The notes beneath the pieces were generated by a model. It had not been told where the DNA came from. It ran no database searches and saw nothing but the letters and a program-made list of their open reading frames with translations. From Aldehydirespirator sp965220485 (GTDB lineage Bacteria > Actinomycetota > Acidimicrobiia > Acidimicrobiales > Aldehydirespiratoraceae), in assembly GCA_965220485.1 (NCBI GenBank), contig OZ244832.1, forward strand, positions 1,178,001 to 1,242,000: a DNA stretch of 64,000 nt, written 5' to 3'. This document shows, in pieces, positions 15,481 through 24,632 of this stretch. Positions within the stretch are counted from its first letter, which is position 1, and every line of letters begins with the position of its first letter. The position numbers and the translations under genes are program-made.

Positions 15481-18249
15481 TCAGCCGGTGTTGCGCAGAC
15501 CGGCGGCCACGCCGTTGACCGTCAACAACAGCTCGCGCAGCAGCAGCGCGTCCTCATCGGCACTGCCGGCGAGCCCGGCGCGGTGGCGGGCCAGGAGATT
15601 GATCTGCAGCACGTTGATCGGGTCGAGGTAGGCGTCGCGCACGGCCAGTGTGCGACGCAGGATGGGCAGGTCCTCGAGCAGGCCTCTGCCGGTGAGCGCG
15701 GTGACCTCGGCCACGGTCCGGTCGTACTCGGCGCACACCGCGTCGAAGTGGCAGTGCAGGGCCGGTTCGACCAGGGTGGCCACGTAGTGGCGGGCGATGG
15801 CCAGGTCGGTCTTGAACAGCGTCATCTCCACGTTGGACACGAACGTGCGGAAGAACTGCCACAGCCGGTACATGTCGTCGAGGTCGGATCCCATGCCGGC
15901 GGCGCGGGCCGCGGCCAGCCCGGCGCCGACGCCGAACCAGCCCGGCACGATCTGGCGGGACTGAGTCCAGCCGAACACCCAGGGGATGGCCCGCAGCCCG
16001 TCGATCCCCTCGTCGGCGCGGCTGCGCCGGGACGGGCGGGAGCCGATGTTCATCTCGGCCAGCTCCTCCACCGGCGTGGAGGTCCGGAAGTACTCGACCA
16101 GGCCAGGGGCCTCCAGGAAGGCCCGATAGGAGTCGTAGGCCGCGTTGGAGGCGACCTCCATCACCTGGTCCCACCGGCTGGTGGCTGCGGGATCGTTGCG
16201 GGGCGACCGGTGCGAGAGCGAGGCCTCGACGACGGCCGCGAAGGCCAGGTCGAGGTTGCGGTGGGCCAGCCGGGGGAGACCGTACTTGTCCGCCACCACC
16301 TCGCCCTGCTCGGTGATCTTCACCGAGCCGTTCACCGCTCCTGGCGGCTGGCCCAGGATCGATGCGTGGGTGGGTCCCCCGCCCCGCCCGACGGTGCCGC
16401 CCCGCCCGTGGAACACCGTGACTCGCACCCCGGTGGCGGCCGAGACCTCCGCGATGGCCCTCAGCGCCTTGTGGATCTCCCACTGGGAGGTGGTGATGCC
16501 GCCGTCCTTGTTGGAGTCGGAGTAGCCGACCATCACTTCCTGGGTGCCGCCCCGCAGCTCGACGAGGCGCCGGTAGGGCTCCACGGCCAGGAGGTCCCGC
16601 AGGACCGGCCCGACCGAGCGCAGGTCATCGATGGTCTCGAACAGGGGCACGAAGGAGAGCCGGGCCACCCCCGCTCCCAGGTCCACGAGCCCGGCCTCCC
16701 GGGCCAGCACGGCCGGCGCCAGCACATCGTCGACGCCGCGGGTCATGGACACGATGTAGCTGTGCACGATCTGGTCGCCCCGAGCGTCCATCTGGCGGCG
16801 CAGGACCCGGAACAACTCCAGCACGTCTTCGGCGTCGTCGCCCAGGGACCGCCCGCGCAGCGCCAGCGGCCGGGGGCCGGCCAGCTCGCCGGCCAGCAGC
16901 CCGGCCCGCTCGTCTCCGGAGAGCCCGCCGTAGTCGATCCCCAGCGGCGCGAACAGGCGGGCCAGCGCCCGATGGTGGCGCTCGGAGTGCTCGCGGATGT
17001 CCAGCGTGGCGAGGTCGAATCCGATCATGGCCACGATGCGCCGCACTCGAGCCAGCCGGCCGTGGGCCAGCAGGCGGCCGTGGTTGGCCTCCAGCGACCG
17101 GGCGATCACGGCCAGGTCGTGGACCAGCTCGTCCGCTGAGCGGTAGGCCCCGGCTCCGGGCGCCGGCTTGTCCGTGTCGACCAGTCGCCGGTGGACCACT
17201 GCCAGCCTCTGGCGGTAGGGCTCGCCCGCGCTGAGCGTGTCGAACCGGGCCGTGACCTCTGGGAACTGCTCATGGTCAGCCGCGAGCCGTTCGGCCAGCT
17301 CGTCGGAGACGCCCCGCACCGCCAGCCCCACGCTCAGCTCCGACGACAGCCCCTCGATCTCTTCCACCAGGACGCGCAGGGCCCGGTGACGCTGGAACTC
17401 GAGCACCTCCACGGTGGTGGCCGGGGTGACGTTCGGGTTGCCGTCCCGGTCGCCGCCCACCCACGAACCGAAGCGGATGGGCGACCGGTCGGGATCGAGT
17501 CCCCCGTCCAGGGAGTCGAGCACGGAGTCGATGTCGTCGAGCAGCTCGGGCACGCCCTGCACCGTGATCTCGGTGAGGAAGTAGAGGATCGACCGGGCCT
17601 CGTCCACGGGGTCGGGACGCTGCCGGCGCAGCTCGTCGGTCTGCCAGATGGCGTCGATCAGCTCGTCCATCCTGCGGTCCACCCGGCGCCGGGCCGTGTC
17701 GTCGGCGCCGGCATGGGCCCGCTGCTCGATGAGGCTGGAGATCTCGGCCAGCTTGTCGAGGATCGACCGGCGCGACGCCTCGGTGGGGTGGGCGGTGAAC
17801 ACGGGGCGCAGCTCGGCTGAGTTGACCGTGGCGACTATCTCGTCGTCGCCGTAGCCCATCTGGCGCAGCCGGCCCACCATCTCGCCGAAGCGGTTGGAGC
17901 CGGCCGCCTGCTTCTCGGTGAGGTCGTCGATGCGGTGCACCTGCTCGGCCGTGTTGGCCAGGTGGAAGTAGACGGTGAAGGCCCGGGCCAGCAGACCGGC
18001 GTCGGCCACGTCCACATCGGCCAGCATCTCGGCCAGGGCGGTGCTGTCCTCGTCGCTGCGGCGCAGGCCTCGGGCCAGGCCGCGCACCTGCTCCACGCGT
18101 TCGAGCAGTTCGGGGCCGTGCTGGCGGACCAGCGTGTCGCCGAGCTGGCCACCGAGACGCCGGATGTCGCCGCGCAGGGCCGAGTCGAGCTCTCCCAGCG
18201 GCCCGTCGAGCACCAGCTCGGCTGGGCTGTCGACCGACCCCGTTCCCAT
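15481..18249 (-). CDS. ppc: Phosphoenolpyruvate carboxylase
   Basis: A 922-residue enzyme that carboxylates PEP to oxaloacetate and so replenishes the TCA cycle. Diagnostic segments are VFTAHPTEASRRS (catalytic histidine) near residue 150, GSWVGGDRDGNPNVTP, FHGRGGTVGRGGGP around residue 600 and the C-terminal QINLLARHR, which precedes the final helix ending RNTG. ATG 18249 is preferred over the longer ORF because AGGAG lies upstream and the extra residues are encoded by repeat copies. A decayed fragment of a second copy is at 12928-13005. The enzyme would complement the glyoxylate cycle enzyme isocitrate lyase found later in the window. Confidence 0.95.
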   Translation of the reverse strand: MGTGSVDSPAELVLDGPLGELDSALRGDIRRLGGQLGDTLVRQHGPELLERVEQVRGLARGLRRSDEDSTALAEMLADVDVADAGLLARAFTVYFHLANTAEQVHRIDDLTEKQAAGSNRFGEMVGRLRQMGYGDDEIVATVNSAELRPVFTAHPTEASRRSILDKLAEISSLIEQRAHAGADDTARRRVDRRMDELIDAIWQTDELRRQRPDPVDEARSILYFLTEITVQGVPELLDDIDSVLDSLDGGLDPDRSPIRFGSWVGGDRDGNPNVTPATTVEVLEFQRHRALRVLVEEIEGLSSELSVGLAVRGVSDELAERLAADHEQFPEVTARFDTLSAGEPYRQRLAVVHRRLVDTDKPAPGAGAYRSADELVHDLAVIARSLEANHGRLLAHGRLARVRRIVAMIGFDLATLDIREHSERHHRALARLFAPLGIDYGGLSGDERAGLLAGELAGPRPLALRGRSLGDDAEDVLELFRVLRRQMDARGDQIVHSYIVSMTRGVDDVLAPAVLAREAGLVDLGAGVARLSFVPLFETIDDLRSVGPVLRDLLAVEPYRRLVELRGGTQEVMVGYSDSNKDGGITTSQWEIHKALRAIAEVSAATGVRVTVFHGRGGTVGRGGGPTHASILGQPPGAVNGSVKITEQGEVVADKYGLPRLAHRNLDLAFAAVVEASLSHRSPRNDPAATSRWDQVMEVASNAAYDSYRAFLEAPGLVEYFRTSTPVEELAEMNIGSRPSRRSRADEGIDGLRAIPWVFGWTQSRQIVPGWFGVGAGLAAARAAGMGSDLDDMYRLWQFFRTFVSNVEMTLFKTDLAIARHYVATLVEPALHCHFDAVCAEYDRTVAEVTALTGRGLLEDLPILRRTLAVRDAYLDPINVLQINLLARHRAGLAGSADEDALLLRELLLTVNGVAAGLRNTG

Positions 18250-18261
18250 GGCGCTCCTAAT

Positions 18262-18386
18262 CCCGCCCTTATTCGCTTCGCTCACCAGCCGCTCGGACAT
18301 GATTTCCGCCCTTATTCGCCGCGTCCACGGGCCGCTCGGACATGATTTTCGCCTTATTCGCCGCGCCCACGGGCCGCTCGGGCCCG
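18262..18386 (-). repeat. Three degenerate tandem copies of the dispersed repeat
   Basis: Three diverged copies (about 18262-18299, 18306-18344 and 18350-18386) share CTTATTCGC and a GGGCCGCTCGG-type end with a period near 45 bp. They fill the gap directly upstream of the ppc ribosome site. The change from CTTGTTCGC to CTTATTCGC is shared by all three, which suggests local amplification. Confidence 0.7.
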
Positions 18387-18445
18387 GGGGCCTCGCTCAG
18401 CGTCTTGCGATATCCCTGCGACACTGCTGCCTCCCCGCTCGCCCT

Positions 18446-19678
18446 CTAGGCCGCGGCCCGCGTACGGCGCAGCAGCGGATCTGCGAGCCTCAAGCCCCGG
18501 TCGGCCAAGCCCAGAACTCGTGACGCCATTCCCGGCGTATCACCATCTATGAGGTTCCCCATCACCTGGAGGGTGATGTCGGCCACGGCCTGGCTGCCGA
18601 CGGCCAGGCGCAGCCCGTTGCGCAGGATCCAGGGATGGCCGATGAGGAAGCTGAAGCGCCGCCCGGTGCGGAGGAACTCGTCGAAGCGCTCCCCGAGCAG
18701 CCGGTCGTAGTCCGCGGAGGCGGCGGCGGGATCGTCCAGGAACAGGTCGGCAAGCAGCATCCCCGACTCGAGACCGTAGTCGATGCCCTCGCCGTTCATC
18801 GGGTTGATCAGCCCGGCCGCGTCCCCGACCGCGGCCCAGCCGGGCCCGTGCCGGCGCACCGCGCTCATGGGCAGCCTCCAAGCCCGGGGCCGATCGAGAA
18901 ACTCGCCCAGCTCCCATTCGTCGGCCACCAGCGCCCGATAGTCGCCCAACAGCCGGTTGAGGTTCAGCTCGCGGAAGCCCTTCATCGTCGACATGGAGCC
19001 GACGCCTATGTTCACGGTCCCGTCACCGGCCGGGAACATCCAGCCGTAACCGGGCACCCAGCCGCCGTCGGGGCCCCACAGGGTCAGGCATGCCTCCAGG
19101 TAGCGGTCGGCATGGCGGGGGCTCGGGGCGTAGGTGCGGATGGCGAGGCCGAAAGGCTCGGACTCGGCCCGCTCCGCGCCGACCATCCGGGCTGCCGCGC
19201 CGGGCGCCCCGGTTGCCAGCACCACCAGATCGGCCCGCCAGCGAGCGCCTCCGCCGGCCTCCTCCACACCGATGACGGTGCCGTCGTCGGCGAGGGTGGG
19301 CAGCACTTCGGTGTCCCACACGATCTCGGCACCGGCCGCTTCGGCCGCCTCGACAAGGTGCCTGTCCAGCGCCCGGCGGGGCCATACCGCACCATGGGGG
19401 CCGAATCGATTGTTGGCGGGCCACAGCAACTCGCGGCGGGTGCCGCCAGCGATCATCCGCAGGCCGTCGATGCGGTGCGCGCCGTCAAGGGCGATGCCGA
19501 GCTCGTTGAGGGCCGACACGGCCCTGGGCGTGAGGCCGTCGCCGCACACCTTGTCGCGCCCGGGCGAGGCCTTCTCGAAGACGGTCACCCGGGCGCCGCC
19601 CCGGGCGGCCCGTATGGCGGTGGCCGCACCAGCCGGCCCGGCCCCGATCACGGCCATGTCACGTTGGTCCAGGCTCAT
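18446..19678 (-). CDS. Geranylgeranyl reductase family FAD-dependent oxidoreductase
   Basis: A 410-residue flavoprotein of the geranylgeranyl reductase/PHBH superfamily. The FAD-binding motif AVIGAGPAGAATAIRAARGG starts near residue 9. The family signature KVCGDGLTPRAV is near residue 42, and GWAAVGDAAGLINPMNGEGIDYGLESG marks the second FAD contact. Such enzymes saturate polyprenyl chains, for example of menaquinone or lipids. ATG 19678 has no strong ribosome site, and an internal ATG at 19657 directly before AVIGAGPAG is an alternative. The longer ORF reaches into a repeat copy and is rejected. Confidence 0.85.
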   Translation of the reverse strand: MSLDQRDMAVIGAGPAGAATAIRAARGGARVTVFEKASPGRDKVCGDGLTPRAVSALNELGIALDGAHRIDGLRMIAGGTRRELLWPANNRFGPHGAVWPRRALDRHLVEAAEAAGAEIVWDTEVLPTLADDGTVIGVEEAGGGARWRADLVVLATGAPGAAARMVGAERAESEPFGLAIRTYAPSPRHADRYLEACLTLWGPDGGWVPGYGWMFPAGDGTVNIGVGSMSTMKGFRELNLNRLLGDYRALVADEWELGEFLDRPRAWRLPMSAVRRHGPGWAAVGDAAGLINPMNGEGIDYGLESGMLLADLFLDDPAAASADYDRLLGERFDEFLRTGRRFSFLIGHPWILRNGLRLAVGSQAVADITLQVMGNLIDGDTPGMASRVLGLADRGLRLADPLLRRTRAAA

Positions 19679-19685
19679 GGCGTCA

Positions 19686-19750
19686 GAGGCCGAGCTTGCG
19701 AGGCCGTGGCCCGAGCGGCCCGTGAGCACAGCGAACAAGAGCGGGAATCA
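19686..19750 (+). repeat. Dispersed repeat copy
   Basis: A full copy reading GAGGCCGAGCTTGCGAGG, then the CCCGAGCGGCCCGTGAGC block with a CACAGCGAACAAGAGCGGG end. It lies between the ABC ATPase gene and the reductase gene and is oriented against both. It resembles the copy before era, including the first 18 bases. Confidence 0.9.
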
Positions 19751-19786
19751 CGAGGCCGAGGACGGCGACAGCCCTTTGCCAGCCCA

Positions 19787-20674
19787 CTAGTGGGCGTGGG
19801 GCCCGTGGCCGTGGTGGCCGTGGTCGCGGCTGTGTCCGTGGTGGCTGTGGTCGTGACCGTGGCTGTGGCCGTGACTGTGGCCCGTGCCGTGATGGTCGTG
19901 ACCGTGACCGTCGTGATCGTGACCGTGATGGCCGTGGTCGTCGAGGACGATGATGTCCTGGTCGTGGTCGTGGTCGGCGTGGTCGCCGAGCAGCCGATCC
20001 CCGAACGCCACCCGCAGCCGCTCCTCGGTGAGCATCTCGTCGGGCGGGCCCGCGGCGACCAGCCGGTTGGCCATGAGCATCACCGAGTCGCAGTGCCGGG
20101 CCTCGTCGAGATGGTGGGTGGTGATGATCACGATGGCGCCCCGGCTCGAGTACTCCTCAATCACGTCCAAGATCCGCTCCTGGCTGGGAATGTCGAGGCC
20201 GGTGACCGGTTCGTCGAGCATGATGACGTCGGGCTCGCCCGCCAGCACCTGGGCGATCCTCACCCTCTGCTGCTGCCCCCCGCTGAGATCGCCGAAGCTC
20301 CGATCGGTGAACTGGTTCACGTCGAGGCGCTCGCCGGCGTCGCGCATGGCGGCCCGGTCGTCGCCCTTCAGACGCCCGAGCAGCCCTCGCTTGCCATAGC
20401 GGCCCATAGCCAGCACCTCTCCCGCCGTGATCGGCATCCAGCAGGCGGGAAGGTGCTGGCAGACGTAGGCGAGGTTGTCCGACATGCCGCTGATGCGGCC
20501 CGATGTGGGCTTCTGCAGGCCGGCGAGGCACTCCAGCATGGTTGTCTTGCCCGATCCGTTGATCCCCATCACCGCGGTGGCCGTGCCCGGCTCGAACGTG
20601 TGGGTGACTCCATCGAGGGCCGGGAGCGCGTCGAACCTGACAGTGAGATCGGTGATCTCGACGGCGCTGACCAT
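19787..20674 (-). CDS. Metal (probably zinc) ABC transporter ATP-binding protein with His-rich tail
   Basis: A 295-residue ABC ATPase. Walker A is GINGSGKTT near residue 37, the signature LSGGQQQRVRIAQ is near residue 130, and Walker B VIMLDEP with the switch histidine ITTHH follows. The last 50 or so residues are mostly His, Asp and Gly (HGHDHDGHGHDHH-type runs), a tail that would bind zinc or nickel. It most resembles ZnuC/AztA proteins. No permease or binding protein is adjacent; the likely partners are at 36604-38577. The start is 22 bp from the divergent TauD-type gene, so their promoters must overlap. Confidence 0.85.
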   Translation of the reverse strand: MVSAVEITDLTVRFDALPALDGVTHTFEPGTATAVMGINGSGKTTMLECLAGLQKPTSGRISGMSDNLAYVCQHLPACWMPITAGEVLAMGRYGKRGLLGRLKGDDRAAMRDAGERLDVNQFTDRSFGDLSGGQQQRVRIAQVLAGEPDVIMLDEPVTGLDIPSQERILDVIEEYSSRGAIVIITTHHLDEARHCDSVMLMANRLVAAGPPDEMLTEERLRVAFGDRLLGDHADHDHDQDIIVLDDHGHHGHDHDGHGHDHHGTGHSHGHSHGHDHSHHGHSRDHGHHGHGPHAH

Positions 20675-20696
20675 GCGCCAACGCTATATTCCCACC

Positions 20697-21719
20697 ATGT
20701 CATCCGCTACTGCCGCGGCTGCCGTCAACGACGATCGCGCCCCCGGTTCGGACGGCCCCACCGCGGTCGCCGAGCAGGCCGGAACGTCCGATCCCGCGTC
20801 CCGGGTGATCCCCGGAAGGGTCCGCATCGAGCGCTACGGGCTTGACCTCGGGCCGTGGCTGCACCTCGCCGACGAGAGAGCCCGGCTGGCAAACCCATCG
20901 TTCGCCCACATCGACGTCACACCGCAGGGAGCCACCCTCGGCGCCGAAGTGAGCGGAGTCGACCTCGGCTCCGACCTGCCCGACGCGGTGATCGACGAGA
21001 TCCGCCGGGCGCTGCTCGACTACAAGGTGCTGGTCTTCCGCGACCAGCCGATCACGCCGCCGGAGCACGTTGCCTTCGCCCGGCGGTTCGGGGAGCTGGA
21101 GATCCACCCGTTCATCACCGGCAACGCCGAGCATCCCGAGCTGGTGCGCTTCGAGAAGGGCGTCGACACGGGAGGCTTCGAGAACGGCTGGCACCATGAC
21201 GTGACCTGGCGGGAGGTGCCGTCGATGGGGGCGATCCTGCACGCCATCGAGGTCCCGGCCACCGGCGGCGACACCTTGTTCTGCGACATGGCCGCGGCCT
21301 ACGACGGCCTCGACGGCGCCACCAAGGAGCGCATCGCTGACCTGGTGGCCGTGCACGACTTCATGCTCGCGTTCAGCCAGCAGGTGCCCGAGGGCAAGCA
21401 GGCCGAGTTCCGGGCCCGCTATCCGCAGGCCCGCCATCCGGTGGTGTGCACCCATCCGGAGACGGGCCGCAAGCTGATCTTCGTCAACTGCTACTTCACC
21501 TCGCACGTAGAGGCCATGGACGAGGCCGACAGCGTGGACCTGATCAAGCACCTCGCCGGCCAGGCCGACGTGGTCGAATACCAGTTCAGAGTCCGCTGGG
21601 CGCCCGACACCCTCGTCTTCTGGGACAACCGCTCCGTGCAGCACTACGCAGCCAGCGACTACTACCCGGACGTGCGAGTCATGGAGCGGGCCAGCATCGT
21701 CGGAACCCGCCCGTCCTAG
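20697..21719 (+). CDS. TauD/TfdA family 2-oxoglutarate-dependent dioxygenase
   Basis: A 340-residue Fe(II)/2-oxoglutarate oxygenase. The segments VTPQGATLGAEVSGVDLG and YKVLVFRDQPITPPEHVAFARRFGELE are typical. The iron site is H-x-D in NGWHHDVTWRE near residue 167 and the distal histidine in NRSVQHYAASDYYPDVRVMER, which also holds the 2-oxoglutarate-binding arginine. Relatives release sulfite from taurine or cleave aryloxyalkanoates, so the true substrate is open. ATG 20697 is chosen because the longer ORF overlaps the divergent ATPase gene. Confidence 0.88.
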   Translation: MSSATAAAAVNDDRAPGSDGPTAVAEQAGTSDPASRVIPGRVRIERYGLDLGPWLHLADERARLANPSFAHIDVTPQGATLGAEVSGVDLGSDLPDAVIDEIRRALLDYKVLVFRDQPITPPEHVAFARRFGELEIHPFITGNAEHPELVRFEKGVDTGGFENGWHHDVTWREVPSMGAILHAIEVPATGGDTLFCDMAAAYDGLDGATKERIADLVAVHDFMLAFSQQVPEGKQAEFRARYPQARHPVVCTHPETGRKLIFVNCYFTSHVEAMDEADSVDLIKHLAGQADVVEYQFRVRWAPDTLVFWDNRSVQHYAASDYYPDVRVMERASIVGTRPS

Positions 21720-21808
21720 CGAATCCCGGCATCACGCGCACCCGCCCGGCGTGAGAGGTCCCTCGCGGATCACACACAACCGGTCCGCCTGAGTTCTACT
21801 GTGGCGCC

Positions 21809-22483
21809 GTGGCGCCCAAGACCGACTGGAACCCGCTGCTGCGGAGCGAGTTCGACAAGCCCTACTGGCGCGAGCTGCGGGACTTCGTGCGGGCCGAGCG
21901 AGACCGGCACCAGGTGTTCCCGCCCCACGACGAGGTGTTCGCCGCCCTCCACTTGACCCCGTACGCCTCTGTGAAGGTGCTGATCCTGGGCCAGGATCCC
22001 TACCACGGTCCCCGGCAGGCCCACGGACTCTGCTTCTCGGTACGCCCCGGAATAGCCAAACCGCCGTCGCTAGTGAACATCCTGACCGAGCTGCACGACG
22101 ACGTCGGGGCGCCCGTACCGAGCCACGGCTCGCTGGAGCACTGGGCCCACCAGGGCGTACTGCTGCTCAACGCCACTCTCACGGTCCGAGCCCGGCAGGC
22201 GGCCAGCCACCAGCGCAGGGGCTGGGAGACGTTCACCGACGAGGTGATCAGGGTCGTCAACGACAAGCGCGAGCGGGTGGTGTTCATCCTCTGGGGCGGA
22301 TCGGCTCGCCGCAAGAAGGTGCTGGTGGACACCAGCCGCCACTTCGTGATCGAATCGGCCCACCCGTCACCCCTGTCCGCGTCGGGCGGGTTCTTCGGCA
22401 GCCGACCGTTCAGCCGGGCCAACCAAGCCCTCATGGCCGCGGGACGGGAGCCGGTGGACTGGGCGATCCCCGAGTTCGTCTAG
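21809..22483 (+). CDS. ung: Uracil-DNA glycosylase
   Basis: A 224-residue family 1 uracil-DNA glycosylase that removes uracil from DNA to start base-excision repair. The water-activating loop GQDPYHG is near residue 61, the uracil-binding segment LLLNATLTVR is in the middle, and the minor-groove intercalation loop HPSPLSAS is near residue 187. GTG 21809 is the only start that leaves the N-terminal helix intact. Length matches E. coli Ung. It follows the dioxygenase gene by 89 bp, apparently as a separate unit. Confidence 0.95.
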   Translation: MAPKTDWNPLLRSEFDKPYWRELRDFVRAERDRHQVFPPHDEVFAALHLTPYASVKVLILGQDPYHGPRQAHGLCFSVRPGIAKPPSLVNILTELHDDVGAPVPSHGSLEHWAHQGVLLLNATLTVRARQAASHQRRGWETFTDEVIRVVNDKRERVVFILWGGSARRKKVLVDTSRHFVIESAHPSPLSASGGFFGSRPFSRANQALMAAGREPVDWAIPEFV

Positions 22484-22610
22484 GCCCGATGCGGCCATTC
22501 CAGCCGCTCGCGAGAGCTCGACGGTCTTCAACTTGGCGATTCTGGAGTTCGCTCAGTCCGACTGCTACGATCGCGCCGCCATTCCCGACACCGAATCTGG
22601 GACTACCGCC

Positions 22611-24524
22611 GTGAACGCCTCCGCCAACCGGCAGGAATCCGCCCTGCCGCCCGATGCTCCGCCGACCCGGGCACGGTCTCGCAGGTTCGTGATGCTGGTG
22701 CTGGCCGCTCTCGTCAGCTCGTGCCTTCTTGCATCTCCGAGCCAAGCATTGCTGCAGCCGTCCTCGGCAGCGCCGCAGGTGTATGACGATGTCGTCACCG
22801 ACAACGTCCATGCAGCCAATATTGCCAGACTCAAGGCCGTCGGCATCTTTGAGGGGACCGAGTGCGGCCCCGACCGGTTCTGTCCTCGCGATCCGCTCAG
22901 CCGCCGGACATTTGCCGTTTGGATGGTTCGTGTCCTCGATGGCGACCAGGCGCCGGGCTTTGTCGACCCGGCCGTCGGCGGGGAATCGCCTTTCGCCGAT
23001 GTCGATGCCGACGAACGGGAGGCACTGTTGATTGGACGCTTGGCCGAACTGGGAGTGACGGTCGGCTGCGCCAGCCAGCCGGAGCGCCGCTACTGCCCGG
23101 ACCGAACCGTCTCACGAGCCCAAATGGCCTCATTTCTGGCCCGGGCCTTTAACCTGCCGACGGCATCCGATGCCGGCTTCGAGGATGTCAGCCAAGACAA
23201 CGTTCACCGAGATGACATTAACCGGCTATCCGCCTCCAAGATAACTGTCAGCTGCTCCGACAAACCCAAACTCTACTGCCCCAACCGAAAAACCAGCCGA
23301 GCCCAAATGGCCTCATTTCTAGCCCGAGCAATCGACTGGCGTCAGCCCGAGACCAACACCAGCAGCCCCGATGCCGAATCTGATATCAACCCCGGAACTC
23401 CGGTCATCGTAACCGGCGCCGACCATTCGATCGTGATCGATGTCAACCACGATGAGTCGACTAACCGCACCACCGTCAGCTGGGGCCCGTCAGCCGACAA
23501 TCCTAACCATGTCGACCGCTATGTCTTGCAGTGGCGCAAGGGCTACCAGGACTTTGACTCGACCCGACAACAAACAATCACCACTAACGACCAGCAGGCT
23601 GGGCGTTACAGTTTTCTAATACCCACGCCAAACATGTACGCTGTCCGGGTAATTGTTGTCCGGGCGGGCAATAACCAACTGGCGACAGCCGAGGTTTGGA
23701 TTCCTAGTAATGCTAATCGGCTACGCGACGCGGTTAAGCGATATGCAATCGACCCATATCAAAATCAACAGCCCTGGCTGAGAGACACCTGGGAACACAT
23801 GAACAGCCCCGATTTTGCCTTCAGTGTTTCCGAATATGCCGGCCGGGGGGAGGTATATCTCGACAGCCAGCGACAACCGGGACAACTAAAGCGAACCTGG
23901 GTTAAGGGGCTAGGAATGCACCCACGCACTATGGATCTAAACCATACAAGCACCCTGTCCACTGTCATCCACGAGCTGGGCCATGTTTATACCCTAAGCA
24001 ACACCGAAAATGATAAGTCTGGAGTAGTTGGAATTGGCTACCTATACTTCCATTTATTGGAAACCAGCCACGGAGGCCTTAACCCCGAAAGTTGTCGCTC
24101 CGAGGAGTTTTACGCCGACATGGCTAGGCTTTTGTTCTTCGACTGGGAGTTTCACCCGACCTTCGGGACCCTTTACGGTAATGGGGGGTATTGGGCTGCA
24201 TGCAACCTCCAGCTCGACGACCAAGAGTTTGACCAAGTCCAGCTAGAGGGTTCGGAGGTTGCCCGGAGTGTTTTTATCGAACAACGAATCCCCGATTGGT
24301 TCTACAATACTTACCAAAAACCTGGCGGTGACATTGATCTCGAACGCCTCTGGAGTGACATAAACCGTAACCCAGAACATCGCCAGACTAGGCAGATTAT
24401 CATTTATCATTTACGAAATGAGTTTGGCGGCTACTGTTCGGAGGTCCAAGTACAAGACTACCTCGACGGCAAAATCGCCAAACCGAACAACCCCTGGCGC
24501 GACGGCGGTTGCGAGCCGACCTGA
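22611..24524 (+). CDS. Exported SLH-domain protein with zinc metallopeptidase-like domain
   Basis: A 637-residue exported protein. From GTG 22611, an arginine-rich N-region and the hydrophobic run FVMLVLAALVSSCLLASPSQA form a signal peptide. Three S-layer-homology-like repeats follow, two of them ending in SRAQMASFLARA. A Fn3-like part comes next (TNRTTVSWGPSADNPNHVDR), then a C-terminal domain with the zincin motif HELGH in STVIHELGHVYTL and a downstream ESCRSEEFYADM that could supply the third ligand. It may cut proteins at the cell surface. The 3' half is visibly richer in A and T than its neighbours, suggesting acquisition. The ORF is open back to 22533, but no ribosome site supports that start. 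Confidence 0.75.
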   Translation: MNASANRQESALPPDAPPTRARSRRFVMLVLAALVSSCLLASPSQALLQPSSAAPQVYDDVVTDNVHAANIARLKAVGIFEGTECGPDRFCPRDPLSRRTFAVWMVRVLDGDQAPGFVDPAVGGESPFADVDADEREALLIGRLAELGVTVGCASQPERRYCPDRTVSRAQMASFLARAFNLPTASDAGFEDVSQDNVHRDDINRLSASKITVSCSDKPKLYCPNRKTSRAQMASFLARAIDWRQPETNTSSPDAESDINPGTPVIVTGADHSIVIDVNHDESTNRTTVSWGPSADNPNHVDRYVLQWRKGYQDFDSTRQQTITTNDQQAGRYSFLIPTPNMYAVRVIVVRAGNNQLATAEVWIPSNANRLRDAVKRYAIDPYQNQQPWLRDTWEHMNSPDFAFSVSEYAGRGEVYLDSQRQPGQLKRTWVKGLGMHPRTMDLNHTSTLSTVIHELGHVYTLSNTENDKSGVVGIGYLYFHLLETSHGGLNPESCRSEEFYADMARLLFFDWEFHPTFGTLYGNGGYWAACNLQLDDQEFDQVQLEGSEVARSVFIEQRIPDWFYNTYQKPGGDIDLERLWSDINRNPEHRQTRQIIIYHLRNEFGGYCSEVQVQDYLDGKIAKPNNPWRDGGCEPT

Positions 24525-24632
24525 ACGGGAGGACTCCCCAAGAACGGAATCCGAGGCTGTCAAGCAAGCGCCCGGCTTGCGTTGTCTCACGGGTGCCGTA
24601 CGATCGGACGCAAGACGAGGTGGAGGCAGCCC

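Noticed and set aside
15355..17139. Very long plus-strand ORF opposite ppc
   Set aside because: It is the antisense frame of ppc, common in GC-rich genes, with low-complexity composition.
19796..19950. Tandem-like GTGGCC/GTGACC pattern as a DNA repeat element
   Set aside because: It is explained by the codons of the His-Asp-Gly tail of the ABC ATPase.
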